Shown here: piece after piece, positions 43,436 to 51,889 of the stretch
Layout of the letters: each line of letters starts with the position of its first letter
Numbering within the stretch: position 1 is the stretch's first letter
Origin: Lysinibacillus pakistanensis
GTDB lineage: Bacteria; Bacillota; Bacilli; Bacillales_A; Planococcaceae
Reading direction: 5' to 3'
NCBI RefSeq assembly: GCF_030123245.1
Contig: NZ_CP126101.1
Location: 4,834,501 to 4,898,500 of the forward strand
DNA: 64,000 bases
Translations under genes and position numbers: made by a program
The notes under the pieces: model-generated
What the model was told of the DNA's origin: nothing
Databases searched by the model: none
Seen by the model: the letters and a program-made list of their open reading frames with translations, nothing else

Positions 43436-44950
43436 ATGGAAGATTCAAAATTGTACTCCACTCAAGATATTGAAAAAGTGAAGGAAAAGATTGAACACTA
43501 TAGGGAAACGTTAACTTCATTAAAGATGGGGACTTCATTAGAGGATTACCTCTTTATGAAAAAGGAATTTGATGGATTAAAAACACAGATTGCACATTTA
43601 GAGGGACTAACAGAAACATTAGATGATAGGCAAAATTCACAAATTAAAAGCTATGAGGAGCAAATAAAGCTACTCTCCACACAAATTGAGCTTTTAAATC
43701 AAACCATAGAAGAAATGAATCAAGAAATATTAATCGTTTTAAAAAAGCTACTTACCATGGAAGTTAATGAAGCTCCAGCACCTACTACTACACCCAGTAT
43801 TGAAAGCCACTCTCCTTTGATAGCTAATGCTGCACAGAGACAACCTACAATTACAATGGCTCAGAATCAATCGGCAATTACCTCCAAACAACCATCTTAT
43901 AGGTTATTGCAAAATTTGGCAGGGAAAGCAACCAATAAACAATTCGATTTGAACCATACCATCCAATCTTCTGGAACTGAACATCAAAAAAGCATACCCG
44001 AAGAACGCCATTTTAATCAACACTATTTTCAATCAGTAAACACGCATCCGAGCCAAGGTCTTTATCGGAATACCAACACAGAATCGACCTTCCATTTTAA
44101 AAATGCTACTGATGCAAAGCAAATTCCGGTAAGTATTTATGATCCTACTACCATAAATTCTTCTATTATAGGGGAAACAAAACCTGAAATAATAAGTGAG
44201 CCTACTGCCATGGAAACACCTGAAGTGGCGAATAATTTTGGTGGTCTTGAAGCATCTCAAGAAGAAATTCTCGATACTCCTAACGCTATAAATGAGGGAC
44301 CTGTTAGTCTTGATGTATCTCAAACAGGGAATGAGTCTATCGTTCTCGATTCACCTGAAGCTGTGAATAAGGAGCCTGGCGTTTTGAATTCCTCTGAAAC
44401 AGTGAATAAGGATACTGTTGTTCTCGATTCCTCTAAAACAGCGAATATAGAAACTGGCGTTCTCGATTCCTCCGAAGCTGTGAATAAGGATACTGTCGTT
44501 CTCGATTCCTCTGAAGCTGTGAATAAGGATACTGTCGTTCTCGATTCCTCTGAAGCTGTGAATAAGGAGCCTGTCGTTTTCGATTCCTCTGAAGCTGTGA
44601 ATAAGGTGCCTGTTGTTTTCGATTCCTCTGAAGCTGTGAATAAGGTGCCTGTTGTTTTCGATTCCTCTGAAGCTGTGAATAAGGATACTGTCGTTCTCGT
44701 TTCCTCTGAAACAATGAATGAGCCTGCTATTCTAACTACTTCTGAAGCGTTAAATGAGCAAAATAGCACTAATATGTCACCTACTTTAAAAAGTGACGAA
44801 TCTGAAGCTATATCAGAAGAAACAATTGAAACCTATATCAACACTCAAGATGTAAACAAGCAACCTGAACAGGAAGAAAAAACTATGGACGAAGAGCATA
44901 AAAAAGAAAAGGGCTCATTATTTTCTAATTTCTTCCGAAAATGGACTTAG
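43436..44950 (+). CDS. Coiled-coil and tandem-repeat protein, probable spore surface component
   Basis: 504 residues. Residues 1-105 form a coiled coil; the middle (105-300) is low-complexity Thr/Ser/Gln/Asn-rich; about 300-440 are imperfect 13-residue repeats of the type EAVNKDTVVLDSS; the end is acidic and closes SLFSNFFRKWT. No signal peptide or cysteine. The start ATG follows AAAGGGGTG; an in-frame GTG nine bases earlier overlaps it. The repeats are expected to be extended and variable. Location between spore-surface genes supports a surface role, but no family is recognised. Confidence 0.75.
   Translation: MEDSKLYSTQDIEKVKEKIEHYRETLTSLKMGTSLEDYLFMKKEFDGLKTQIAHLEGLTETLDDRQNSQIKSYEEQIKLLSTQIELLNQTIEEMNQEILIVLKKLLTMEVNEAPAPTTTPSIESHSPLIANAAQRQPTITMAQNQSAITSKQPSYRLLQNLAGKATNKQFDLNHTIQSSGTEHQKSIPEERHFNQHYFQSVNTHPSQGLYRNTNTESTFHFKNATDAKQIPVSIYDPTTINSSIIGETKPEIISEPTAMETPEVANNFGGLEASQEEILDTPNAINEGPVSLDVSQTGNESIVLDSPEAVNKEPGVLNSSETVNKDTVVLDSSKTANIETGVLDSSEAVNKDTVVLDSSEAVNKDTVVLDSSEAVNKEPVVFDSSEAVNKVPVVFDSSEAVNKVPVVFDSSEAVNKDTVVLVSSETMNEPAILTTSEALNEQNSTNMSPTLKSDESEAISEETIETYINTQDVNKQPEQEEKTMDEEHKKEKGSLFSNFFRKWT
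44340..44740 (+). repeat. 39-bp tandem repeats inside the coiled-coil gene
   Basis: About ten in-frame units of 39 bp (GTTCTCGATTCCTCTGAAGC type) coding for 13 residues; central units nearly identical, outer units diverged. Unit count likely varies between strains. Confidence 0.9.
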
Positions 44951-44983
44951 TTTAAATGGTTTAGTATGAAGAGTAGAACTGAA

Positions 44984-45120
44984 GATCAATTTCGCCTTGG
45001 CGTAATTGTAGCTGCCGCTTTGCTTTCGCTACAGATAAACAATGCGTCCGGATTTTGAGGAGTCTTCTGTATCTGGCTCTTTGCTTTCGATACAAAAAAC
45101 ATTTGCTGAATGAATATAAA
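44984..45120. repeat. Dispersed repeat A, copy 2
   Basis: Begins GATCAATTTCGCCTTGGCGT and ends CATTTGCTGAATGAA, as in the copy at 52913-53180, with a different internal deletion. Confidence 0.8.
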
Positions 45121-45122
45121 TC

Positions 45123-45159
45123 GTCCAATAAGTATGAAAATACATATTGGACTTTTTTT
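45123..45159 (+). terminator. Terminator after repeat A copy 2
   Basis: GTCCAATA-GTAT / ATAC-TATTGGAC stem followed by seven T residues; ends transcripts from the tandem-repeat gene. Confidence 0.85.
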
Positions 45160-45294
45160 ATGTATAACAGGCATGATTCATGCAGATTGAGCAAAGCCCC
45201 TCCTAAAGTTTTAACAATAAAAGCTTAAATTTAGATATTTGCCCTGACCCCACAAACATAGCTGAATAGAATAATGAAGAAAGGGGGTGTAAAA

Positions 45295-45915
45295 ATGTGT
45301 ATGAATTGTATGAATTCAGCGTGCGGCGGCTGCGCAAATAAAAATAATGAGTGTACTGCACTTGGTCCTTTTGAAGCTATAGAAGCTGCATGTATTACTA
45401 CTCCACCAGCAACAGGCTCGATCATCCCATTCGCATCAGGCACTGTTCCTGTTGCTTTAGCAGCAGTTGCTGGTGGTGCGATCGGTACAGTAAGTATGGT
45501 AGGATTCGGCACGTCTATTCCAGGGGTAACTCTTACTGGTACAAATATAGACTTAGCAGGTGCTACTACTGGAATGGAGGCCTTTTCAGTTCCACGTGCA
45601 GGTACTATTACATCTATTTCTGCTACCTTGTCTGTAACAGTTGCTGTTGCAACATTTACAGGAACAGCAACAGTCAGAGCACAAATTTACCGCGCGCCTG
45701 CGGGAAGTAATCTTTTCAGCCCAACAGATGCATTTGTTGATTTAGCACCAGCTCTCACATCATTAGTAGTAGGAGCTATTACATTTGGTACTAGAAACGT
45801 GACACCAGTACCAGTAGCTGCTGGTGATCGTTTATTAATGGTATTCTCTGTTACTACCTCAGGAGCTGCTGCTCTTGTTACTGGTAACGCAAGTGCAGGA
45901 ATCAATATTGTATAA
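45295..45915 (+). CDS. BclB-type exosporium protein without collagen repeats
   Basis: 206 residues. The N-terminus MCMNCMNSACGGCANKNNEC is Cys-rich; from about residue 35 (GSIIPFASGTVPVAL, GTVSMVGFG, TGTNIDLAG, FSVPRAGTITSI, GDRLLMVFS, NASAGINIV) the protein matches the C-terminal domain of BclB-family exosporium glycoproteins. The collagen-like GXX repeats that normally connect the N-terminus to this domain are absent. The ATG follows AAAGGGGGTG; an earlier in-frame start lacks support. Likely displayed on the spore surface and cross-linked through its cysteines. Confidence 0.88.
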   Translation: MCMNCMNSACGGCANKNNECTALGPFEAIEAACITTPPATGSIIPFASGTVPVALAAVAGGAIGTVSMVGFGTSIPGVTLTGTNIDLAGATTGMEAFSVPRAGTITSISATLSVTVAVATFTGTATVRAQIYRAPAGSNLFSPTDAFVDLAPALTSLVVGAITFGTRNVTPVPVAAGDRLLMVFSVTTSGAAALVTGNASAGINIV

Positions 45916-46005
45916 AAAATTATGATCATAAGTCAGATATAAGCTACCATACAGTGTTATTAGCCATGCAAAATATGATAATAAATTTGAAAAAAAAATA
46001 ATCAA

Positions 46006-46050
46006 AAAAATAGGCGATTTTCTTCAAAATCAAGAAATCGCCTATTTTTC
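46006..46050. terminator. Terminator of the BclB-type gene
   Basis: AATAGGCGATTT / AAATCGCCTATT stem, T-rich on both strands; serves the convergent DinB/YfiT gene too. Confidence 0.85.
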
Positions 46051-46072
46051 CAATTTAAATAGATTGCAATGA

Positions 46073-46585
46073 TTATTTTGCCAAAGCATTTTGAATATGA
46101 GCAAGGTGATGCTTTCCATGCCAAGCATATAAAGCTATGGCTTTTTCAAGTGTCAGTAACCCTGAATCAGGATGGTTAAACGCTCTTTGCAGTTGCTCTT
46201 CTGTTAAACTGGACAGTAAATAAACCCAGCGCTCATGTAAGCTTTCGATTAGTTTATGGGATGTCGCTACTGGAAGTTCTGAATCTGGGAGTTGAGCCCA
46301 TTCCACTTCGTTGTAAGGCTTAATCGTCGGTACATTCTCTGTAAGTGCTAATTTAAAACGAATATAGCTATTCATATGACTATCAGCGATATGATGGACA
46401 AGCTGTGTTACAGTCCAGCCATTTTCTCGATAAGTTTTCGCTAATGCTTGCTCACTTGCTCCACTAAGTTCCTCCGCTAGCTGTCTAGGTAGCACACGAA
46501 TATCCTCAATCCATTCCTTTACTTGCTGTACTGTCACTATTTCTGGAAATTGAAATTGCCCAATTGGATAGCGTAAATCGGTCAT
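46073..46585 (-). CDS. YfiT-like DinB-fold metal-dependent protein
   Basis: 170 residues, DinB/YfiT four-helix fold with the His ligands in LVHHIADSHMNSYIRF and ALYAWHGKHHLAHIQ. YfiT-type members include bacillithiol S-transferases (BstA) and putative hydrolases. FosB in the same window points to bacillithiol in this organism. GGAGGG ribosome site precedes ATG. Exact reaction not determined. Confidence 0.82.
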   Translation of the reverse strand: MTDLRYPIGQFQFPEIVTVQQVKEWIEDIRVLPRQLAEELSGASEQALAKTYRENGWTVTQLVHHIADSHMNSYIRFKLALTENVPTIKPYNEVEWAQLPDSELPVATSHKLIESLHERWVYLLSSLTEEQLQRAFNHPDSGLLTLEKAIALYAWHGKHHLAHIQNALAK

Positions 46586-46701
46586 ATAGGCACCCTCCGT
46601 TCTCTATTTTCTTCCTTTTCATATTATCAATTTAATATTTTACGCGCTACCTGCATTATTTTTTCAGGATTAGTTTCTTTTTCATTAGTTAATTTTGAAC
46701 C

Positions 46702-46848
46702 TTATATATTCATTGTACTTTCGATCATAGAAATTAATTTTGGAAATTCTTTATTGAAAAGAAATTCAATCCCATTTTCTTTAAATTTGTCATAAATCTT
46801 TTCATAATAAATTGAAATTTCGCCATGAATAGAAGGACTAATAATGAT
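46702..46848 (-). pseudogene. Remnant open frame, no start codon
   Basis: A 49-codon frame with protein-like composition (ISPSIHGEISIYYEKIYDK then FKENGIEFLFNKEFPKLIS) is closed upstream by a stop and has no start codon near its beginning. Probably the C-terminal relic of a deleted gene; I do not recognise the family with confidence. The rest of 46586-47085 is AT-rich and holds only a terminator. Confidence 0.45.
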
Positions 46849-47006
46849 TTAAGCTTAGTTAATACCATTATAATAATGAAAAGTACATTTTTCACCTTTG
46901 CTTCAAAATACATAGCTTCAATTTTTACTTAGCTTGCTCCAATTCCTCATCTGGCTGCTGAAACCTAAGTAACCCTCTTAAATGAAATGTTTCTTTCGCC
47001 TAAAAA

Positions 47007-47054
47007 TAAAACCCTTATTTTGTAAGAATCCAAATTTACAAAATAAGGGTTTTA
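47007..47054 (-). terminator. Terminator of the DUF4871 lipoprotein gene
   Basis: Long stem AAAACCCTTATTTTGTAA / TTACAAAATAAGGGTTTT with a T-rich minus-strand tail. Confidence 0.85.
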
Positions 47055-47085
47055 AAGTATTCATTTCACGATAACATATCAAATC

Positions 47086-47571
47086 CTATTGAGTTATATC
47101 ATAAACTAACGTATCAAAATAACTACCGTTGATATAAAGTAATATTGCCCATAGTCCTGGCTCTGGAATCTTTACACTTGAAGGTGTATGGGCATCTGCC
47201 CCATTATTTGGTCCACCAAGACCCGTTGACCAGCCATTGATCAAAATTGGATGAACTGTTTTTGAATCTTTATGATAGCCGACTATCGTCAGCTCTGTGT
47301 CAAGGGTAGGCTCTATTCCCCAAAGATGCCACATCCATTTTTGGGTGCTTAGACTTGGCGCATCAGCACCAATGACGCCAGATTTATTGATATTCCCCAC
47401 TATACTACCTCTATCACCAAATACTTCAGCTTGTTTGTCCCAATTAATTGATGCAAAGTCACTTTCTTGTACAAAATCAGGTAAATCACCTGGTAGGACA
47501 ATTGCTTTTTCGTTCATGACACAACCTGCTAGACATAATAATACTGTAAACAAAAGGATACATCGCTTCAT
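47086..47571 (-). CDS. DUF4871-like lipoprotein
   Basis: 161 residues with a lipoprotein signal peptide ending CLAGC (Cys17). The mature part has WHLWGIEP, ILINGWSTGLGGPNNGADAH and EPGLWAILLYINGSYFDTLV, as in DUF4871 proteins of Bacillus, whose role is unknown. AAAGGAG precedes ATG. Monocistronic. Confidence 0.75.
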   Translation of the reverse strand: MKRCILLFTVLLCLAGCVMNEKAIVLPGDLPDFVQESDFASINWDKQAEVFGDRGSIVGNINKSGVIGADAPSLSTQKWMWHLWGIEPTLDTELTIVGYHKDSKTVHPILINGWSTGLGGPNNGADAHTPSSVKIPEPGLWAILLYINGSYFDTLVYDITQ

Positions 47572-47633
47572 TACATCGCTCCTTTAAGATGGCTTTATCT
47601 ATGTAACGAATTTTTTGCATTCATTGTTACAGA

Positions 47634-48290
47634 TTATTCTGAATATAATTCTGTTGATCTTATTACAAATTCAGCTAACGATTTTAGAGGATGAGTAATT
47701 GTTAACCCTGACTCTTTTTCGAAAAGCTGTGCGGCCTCCACCATTGAAAGCTGTGCAACAGAAATTTGCCGTTGCGCTTCTTTTAAATGATTAAGAGCTT
47801 GAAGAATGGTTTTCTTATAGGCTTCCTGCTTTCCCTGCATAATTAGTTCAAAAGTATTGTCGATTACCTTTGCTACAACTTCAATTTCTTTGTTATGTTG
47901 TATAGCATATTGCTGAAGCCTGCCCATTGTACCCTCTACAGTTCCAGGATTCGTAAAAAGGATTGTTTGAGGCTGCTCATCCTTACAAATAGCTTCAAAA
48001 AAGGGCTCGTCTATTTTCAAAATAGGAATGGAAAGCTTAATGGAAGCTCCCTCTATTAGGGCAATATATTTTGTACATGTTATTAAAATGGCATCAATCT
48101 GACAGTTCTCCATCCATTCAAGCTGTTCCTTCACCTTAAAAGCTAAACCGCTATCTCCATTTGAGGCTTGCAGGATAAGACCTGGATCTACAAAATGTAT
48201 AAGCTCTATGTGATTGATATTAAAAAATGTTTGTTCAATATATGCTATGTTCGAATAATGTGCATGCAAGCAGCCAAGCCTTTTCCGCAA
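47634..48290 (-). CDS. Asp/Glu racemase-superfamily protein
   Basis: 218 residues with a TTG start after AGGAGGGG. The ILITCTKYIAL segment carries one catalytic-type Cys (residue about 86) in the place expected for Asp/Glu racemases; the second Cys of the two-base mechanism is replaced (NPGTVEGTMGRL region). It may therefore be a decarboxylase-like, hydantoin racemase-like or inactive member. It is 12 bp after the GNAT gene. Family inferred from fold pattern only. Confidence 0.6.
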   Translation of the reverse strand: MRKRLGCLHAHYSNIAYIEQTFFNINHIELIHFVDPGLILQASNGDSGLAFKVKEQLEWMENCQIDAILITCTKYIALIEGASIKLSIPILKIDEPFFEAICKDEQPQTILFTNPGTVEGTMGRLQQYAIQHNKEIEVVAKVIDNTFELIMQGKQEAYKKTILQALNHLKEAQRQISVAQLSMVEAAQLFEKESGLTITHPLKSLAEFVIRSTELYSE

Positions 48291-48302
48291 ATGTAGCCCC
48301 TC

Positions 48303-48776
48303 CTACTTAGTAAGCTGTTTCTCCATCGTTGCTATAGAAAGAGAGAAGCCGTTAAGATTTTCGCTCTTCTCCTCTTTTGTAATAACATAACCTAATGAAC
48401 GATATAACTCAATGTTTCGAGGGACAGACATACGAACCTTACATTTACTAATCATTTTTCCATTAGCAAGTGCTTGATGTTCAAGCTTTTTCAATAATGC
48501 TTTGGCCAAGCCATGTCCTTGTTTTGAAGGGATAACAGATAATCTAAAAAAATAAACACTGTGCTCACTAAATGTAAACCTTACCATTGCAACGGGCTGC
48601 TCACCGAGATAAGCAATAAAGGCATTTTCTCCTCTTTCCATATCCTCTTTAATCGATTCAACGGTTTCATTAAGTGCACTTGAAGGCGGTGTTGCATGCT
48701 CATATTCTTTAAATGCCTGTAGCATTACATCATGAATAATAGGTGCATCTTTTAATTGTGCTAACATAATCACCAT
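48303..48776 (-). CDS. GNAT-family N-acetyltransferase
   Basis: 157 residues with the acetyl-CoA motif VIPSKQGHGLAKALLKKLE and a C-terminal NIELYRSLGYVITKEE, typical of small GNAT enzymes. The substrate is unknown. Probably co-transcribed with the racemase-like gene 12 bp downstream. Several Met codons are possible starts; the first gives the usual length. Confidence 0.8.
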   Translation of the reverse strand: MVIMLAQLKDAPIIHDVMLQAFKEYEHATPPSSALNETVESIKEDMERGENAFIAYLGEQPVAMVRFTFSEHSVYFFRLSVIPSKQGHGLAKALLKKLEHQALANGKMISKCKVRMSVPRNIELYRSLGYVITKEEKSENLNGFSLSIATMEKQLTK

Positions 48777-48835
48777 CTTTATCAGGATTCCTCCTTTGTT
48801 TTAATATACACTTTAATGGGTTTTTAAACATATTT

Positions 48836-49259
48836 AAACCGCATTATCAGAAATAATGCGGCTTCATAGTGTTGAAAAACTAAATGGTCAAAGGATTCTT
48901 TGTGAACACTACTAAGTCAAATGAAGGTGATTTCCATTCCAGGCTACTCGCTTTGTTGCTGACGCTTCGCTTTCGCACAGAGCAAAGCTTCAGTGCGAGC
49001 GACGAGCCGCTTCCTGCGCTGACGCTCCGTGCAGGGTCTCGTCTGTCTCGCTATCCCACGGGAGTCGAGTAGCCTTACACTCCAATCAGCAATAGTGTAG
49101 AACTTTAAATACGGACGCCCCCAGGAAAGCACTCAGTCGGAACGGAGATCAACCCCTCGTTTTGAGAAAGGGCTATACTTTTTAATTTGTCACCTTGATT
49201 TCATTGACATAATAGTATTTCAACAACATGAAACCGCATTATCAGAGATAATTCGGCTT
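48836..49259. mobile_element. Structured non-coding element, copy 1, with flanking duplication
   Basis: A 366-bp element (48865-49230) lies between two copies of a 29-bp sequence (48836-48864 and 49231-49259) that agree at 27 of 29 positions and each form the hairpin CCGCATTAT / ATAATGCGG. The element ends are imperfect inverted repeats (CATAGTGTTGAAAAACTA versus CATGTTGTTGAAATACTA). Inside, AGGCTACTCG (48941-48950) pairs with CGAGTAGCCT (49066-49075). No coding capacity, no transposase. Much of it recurs at 56446-57159. Confidence 0.75.
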
Positions 49260-49261
49260 TA

Positions 49262-50038
49262 TTATTTATTTTTATTCACAAAGCGTATTGCTCTACTCAT
49301 AATAGTTGGAACAATGGAAGCATGATTTTCCTCGCGTCCCTCATAAAAGGAGATATCCATGACATTCTGTAATTTATCTGCAAATTGCTGTGCATCGTCC
49401 ACCATAAAGGTTTCAAGCTCACCTACTCCGATGAACAGCTTTGCCTTTATTTCCTGATTATCCTTAATAAATGCTGATGCATGATGTAATAGCTCATGTT
49501 CGTTCCACCAAATGGAAGGACTAATAGCAATATAACATTGATAACTGGACGTTTGATGGAATAATTGCCACAGCACAAAATAACCTGCCAGTGAATGCCC
49601 AAAAAGTGTTTGCTGCTCCTTATTTATAGGAAAGTTAGCCAGAATCTCTGGCTTTAATTCTTCTTCTAAAAATCTGCTAAAGTTCTCGGCTCCACCATGC
49701 CTTTCATAGCCTTTTCCTTTAAATCTTGCAGGATAAATATAGGTTTCGGCTTGTCCCGTAAAATCATAAAAACGTCGTTCCTGCATATCAGCTCCATGAC
49801 CAATGCCAACAACGATTGCTGGTAATATACCTGTCTTAGGAGCATTCCGACTTTGCAGACGCACTGCCTCCTTGACAAGTTGGAAATAGGACGACCCATC
49901 TAATACATATAAAACAGGAAAGCCTCCTTCTGGCGCCTCACACTGAGGTACATAGATGTTGATTGTGTACATATAATTCGTAAATTTGGAGGACCTTTGC
50001 TCTGTTAAATAATCGGACGATTGTCTTTCAATCATCAT
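49262..50038 (-). CDS. Siderophore esterase (BesA/YbbA/IroE-like)
   Basis: 258-residue alpha/beta hydrolase of the esterase-D type with the nucleophile elbow LFGHSLAGYF, GHGADMQERRFYDFT and a C-terminal acid/His region (GREENHAS). Such esterases open trilactone siderophores (bacillibactin, enterobactin) to release iron. No signal peptide, so it is cytoplasmic. It overlaps the ATPase stop by four bases (ATGA) and is the last gene of the siderophore operon, as ybbA is in the feu operon. Confidence 0.88.
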   Translation of the reverse strand: MMIERQSSDYLTEQRSSKFTNYMYTINIYVPQCEAPEGGFPVLYVLDGSSYFQLVKEAVRLQSRNAPKTGILPAIVVGIGHGADMQERRFYDFTGQAETYIYPARFKGKGYERHGGAENFSRFLEEELKPEILANFPINKEQQTLFGHSLAGYFVLWQLFHQTSSYQCYIAISPSIWWNEHELLHHASAFIKDNQEIKAKLFIGVGELETFMVDDAQQFADKLQNVMDISFYEGREENHASIVPTIMSRAIRFVNKNK

Positions 50039-50835
50039 TGATGAACCTCCTTCAACACATCATAGCCATAGCATACAGGTGTTTTTGTCACAGGATCTTC
50101 CATAATACGTGCATCAATATTAAATACCTGACGCATCACATCCACACACAATATCTCTTGTGGTGTTCCTGTTTTCATCACAACACCCTGACGCATTGCG
50201 ATCAAATGGTCAGAATAACGTGCTGCATGATTAATGTCATGCAAGACCATCACAATTGTACAACGATGCTCCTCATTTAAGCTTTTCACAATTTCTAGCA
50301 CCTCTAACTGGTGTGCCATATCCAAATAGGTCGTTGGCTCATCTAACAATAAAATATTTGTTTCCTGTGCAAGTGCCATTGCCAGCCATACACGCTGACG
50401 TTGACCTCCTGAAAGCTGTGCAAGGTCTCGATCGCGAAACTCAATTGTATTAGTAACGGTTAAGGCCCACTCAATCATTTCCTCGTCCTTTTTTGTTAAG
50501 CGATTGACATTATTCCGATGCGGATAGCGACCGTAGGCAATCAACTCCTCTACCTTTAGCTGTCCAGGAGCTATAGGTGTTTGTGAAAGGATTGCTAGCT
50601 TTTTTGCGATGTCTTTTGTAGATAGATTTTGCATATTTTGGTCCTGCAAATAAACCGTACCTTGTTGTTTTTTCAATATTCGACCGATTGTTTTCAACAA
50701 TGTGGATTTTCCACAACCATTTGGTCCTATAATGGTTGTAACCTTGCCCTCCTCAATTGTTAAATTAAGACCTTCAAATACCCGAACCTGCTCATAACCA
50801 GAAGATAAATTTTCCATTCTAAATGCAGTTTGCAT
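50035..50835 (-). CDS. Iron-siderophore ABC transporter ATP-binding protein
   Basis: 266 residues: Walker A GPNGCGKSTLL, signature LSGGQRQRVWLAMALAQ, Walker B ILLLDEPTTYLDM, and H-loop VLHDINHAARYS, the FecE/FhuC/YusV pattern. It powers the two permeases encoded just upstream (13 bp). In B. subtilis feuABC the ATPase is encoded elsewhere, so this operon is self-contained. GGGAGG-like ribosome site before ATG. Confidence 0.92.
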   Translation of the reverse strand: MQTAFRMENLSSGYEQVRVFEGLNLTIEEGKVTTIIGPNGCGKSTLLKTIGRILKKQQGTVYLQDQNMQNLSTKDIAKKLAILSQTPIAPGQLKVEELIAYGRYPHRNNVNRLTKKDEEMIEWALTVTNTIEFRDRDLAQLSGGQRQRVWLAMALAQETNILLLDEPTTYLDMAHQLEVLEIVKSLNEEHRCTIVMVLHDINHAARYSDHLIAMRQGVVMKTGTPQEILCVDVMRQVFNIDARIMEDPVTKTPVCYGYDVLKEVHQ

Positions 50836-50848
50836 TACTATTTCCCTC

Positions 50849-51889
50849 CTATGCCTTTGATTTCACTAATAAATATAAGAAGTACGGAATTCCTATAATA
50901 GAAACAACAATACCAACTGCCAGCTCAGATGGTGCAAATACTGTTTTTCCAATATAATCAGCTAAAATTAATAAGCCAGCACCAATTAATGCACTTACCG
51001 GCATAACATAGCGATGCTGTATACCAACAAGCTGTTTCGCAATATGTGGTGCCATTAATCCAATAAAGCCAATACTACCTGATACCGAGACACAGGCACT
51101 GACTAAACCAACACTTGCCAGTAGTAGCTTCATCTTCTCTTTTTCAACCGCTATCCCTAGACTAGTAATACTATCCTCTTCCAGCTGAAAATAATCCAGT
51201 AAATACGATTTACGATGCACATAAATACCTAATAAAATCAGCCATGGCAGCATCGTTACTACGAAAATCCAGTTAGCATTATAGATGGAGCCAGCCATCC
51301 AAACTGCTGCAGATTCATAATCTTGGGCACTCATTTTTAATGATAAAAATAATGATAATGCTCCAAATCCACTATTAATGGCTATCCCAGTTAAAATTAA
51401 TCGCTGCATATCTAAATGACCATTTTTTAGAGCAAAGGAAAAAATTAGTATAGCAGCTATTGCTCCTCCGACAAATCCAAATAGGGGCATCATTAATATA
51501 GATAACCAGCTACTCATATCTGCAGTCACTAAACGTAATTGAAAGAAAAACATAAATATAACAACAGCTGCTCCAGCTCCAGCATTGATCCCTAAAATGC
51601 CAGGGTCCGCTAGACCATTGCGTGTAATACCTTGTAGAACAACCCCTGCCATACCTAAGCCAACACCAACAAGGGCAGCTATGACAATACGTGGTAAACG
51701 AAATTCAAAAATAACAAGATCAAATTTGGGATTAGGCTCAATACGTAGCAATGTTTTGATGACATCCATCACTGACATATCAAATACGCCATTTGTAATA
51801 TGAAGATAACTGGCACCCAAAATAAATAAAATAAGTATCGAAGCGGTCATAACAAATACACTTGAGGCTTTTTTACGCACGCTTTTCAC
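50849..51889 (-). CDS. Siderophore ABC transporter permease 2 (FecCD family)
   Basis: 346 residues with about nine to ten membrane helices and FecCD motifs: NGLADPGILGINAGAGAAVV, GSIGFIGLMAPHIAKQLVG. The GTG start overlaps the end of permease 1 by 17 bases; a second GTG nine bases on has better spacing to GGGGGTG and may be the true start. The two permeases form a heterodimer. Order permease-permease-ATPase-esterase is consistent with iron-siderophore import. Confidence 0.9.
   Translation of the reverse strand: MKSVRKKASSVFVMTASILILFILGASYLHITNGVFDMSVMDVIKTLLRIEPNPKFDLVIFEFRLPRIVIAALVGVGLGMAGVVLQGITRNGLADPGILGINAGAGAAVVIFMFFFQLRLVTADMSSWLSILMMPLFGFVGGAIAAILIFSFALKNGHLDMQRLILTGIAINSGFGALSLFLSLKMSAQDYESAAVWMAGSIYNANWIFVVTMLPWLILLGIYVHRKSYLLDYFQLEEDSITSLGIAVEKEKMKLLLASVGLVSACVSVSGSIGFIGLMAPHIAKQLVGIQHRYVMPVSALIGAGLLILADYIGKTVFAPSELAVGIVVSIIGIPYFLYLLVKSKA

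Noticed and set aside
44340..44740. Possible CRISPR array
   Set aside because: The repeat units are contiguous and in frame with no unique spacers; no cas genes are nearby.
44320..44769. Long open frames on the minus strand opposite the tandem-repeat gene
   Set aside because: They are mirror images of the 39-bp repeats, have no ribosome site and arise because the repeat unit lacks stops in several frames.
45390..45710. Tyr/Cys-rich frame inside the BclB-type gene
   Set aside because: Out-of-frame reading of a Thr/Ala/Gly-rich gene with no ribosome site.
48836..49259. Protein-coding gene or IS transposase in the repeated element
   Set aside because: No frame longer than about 60 codons and none is conserved between the two copies.
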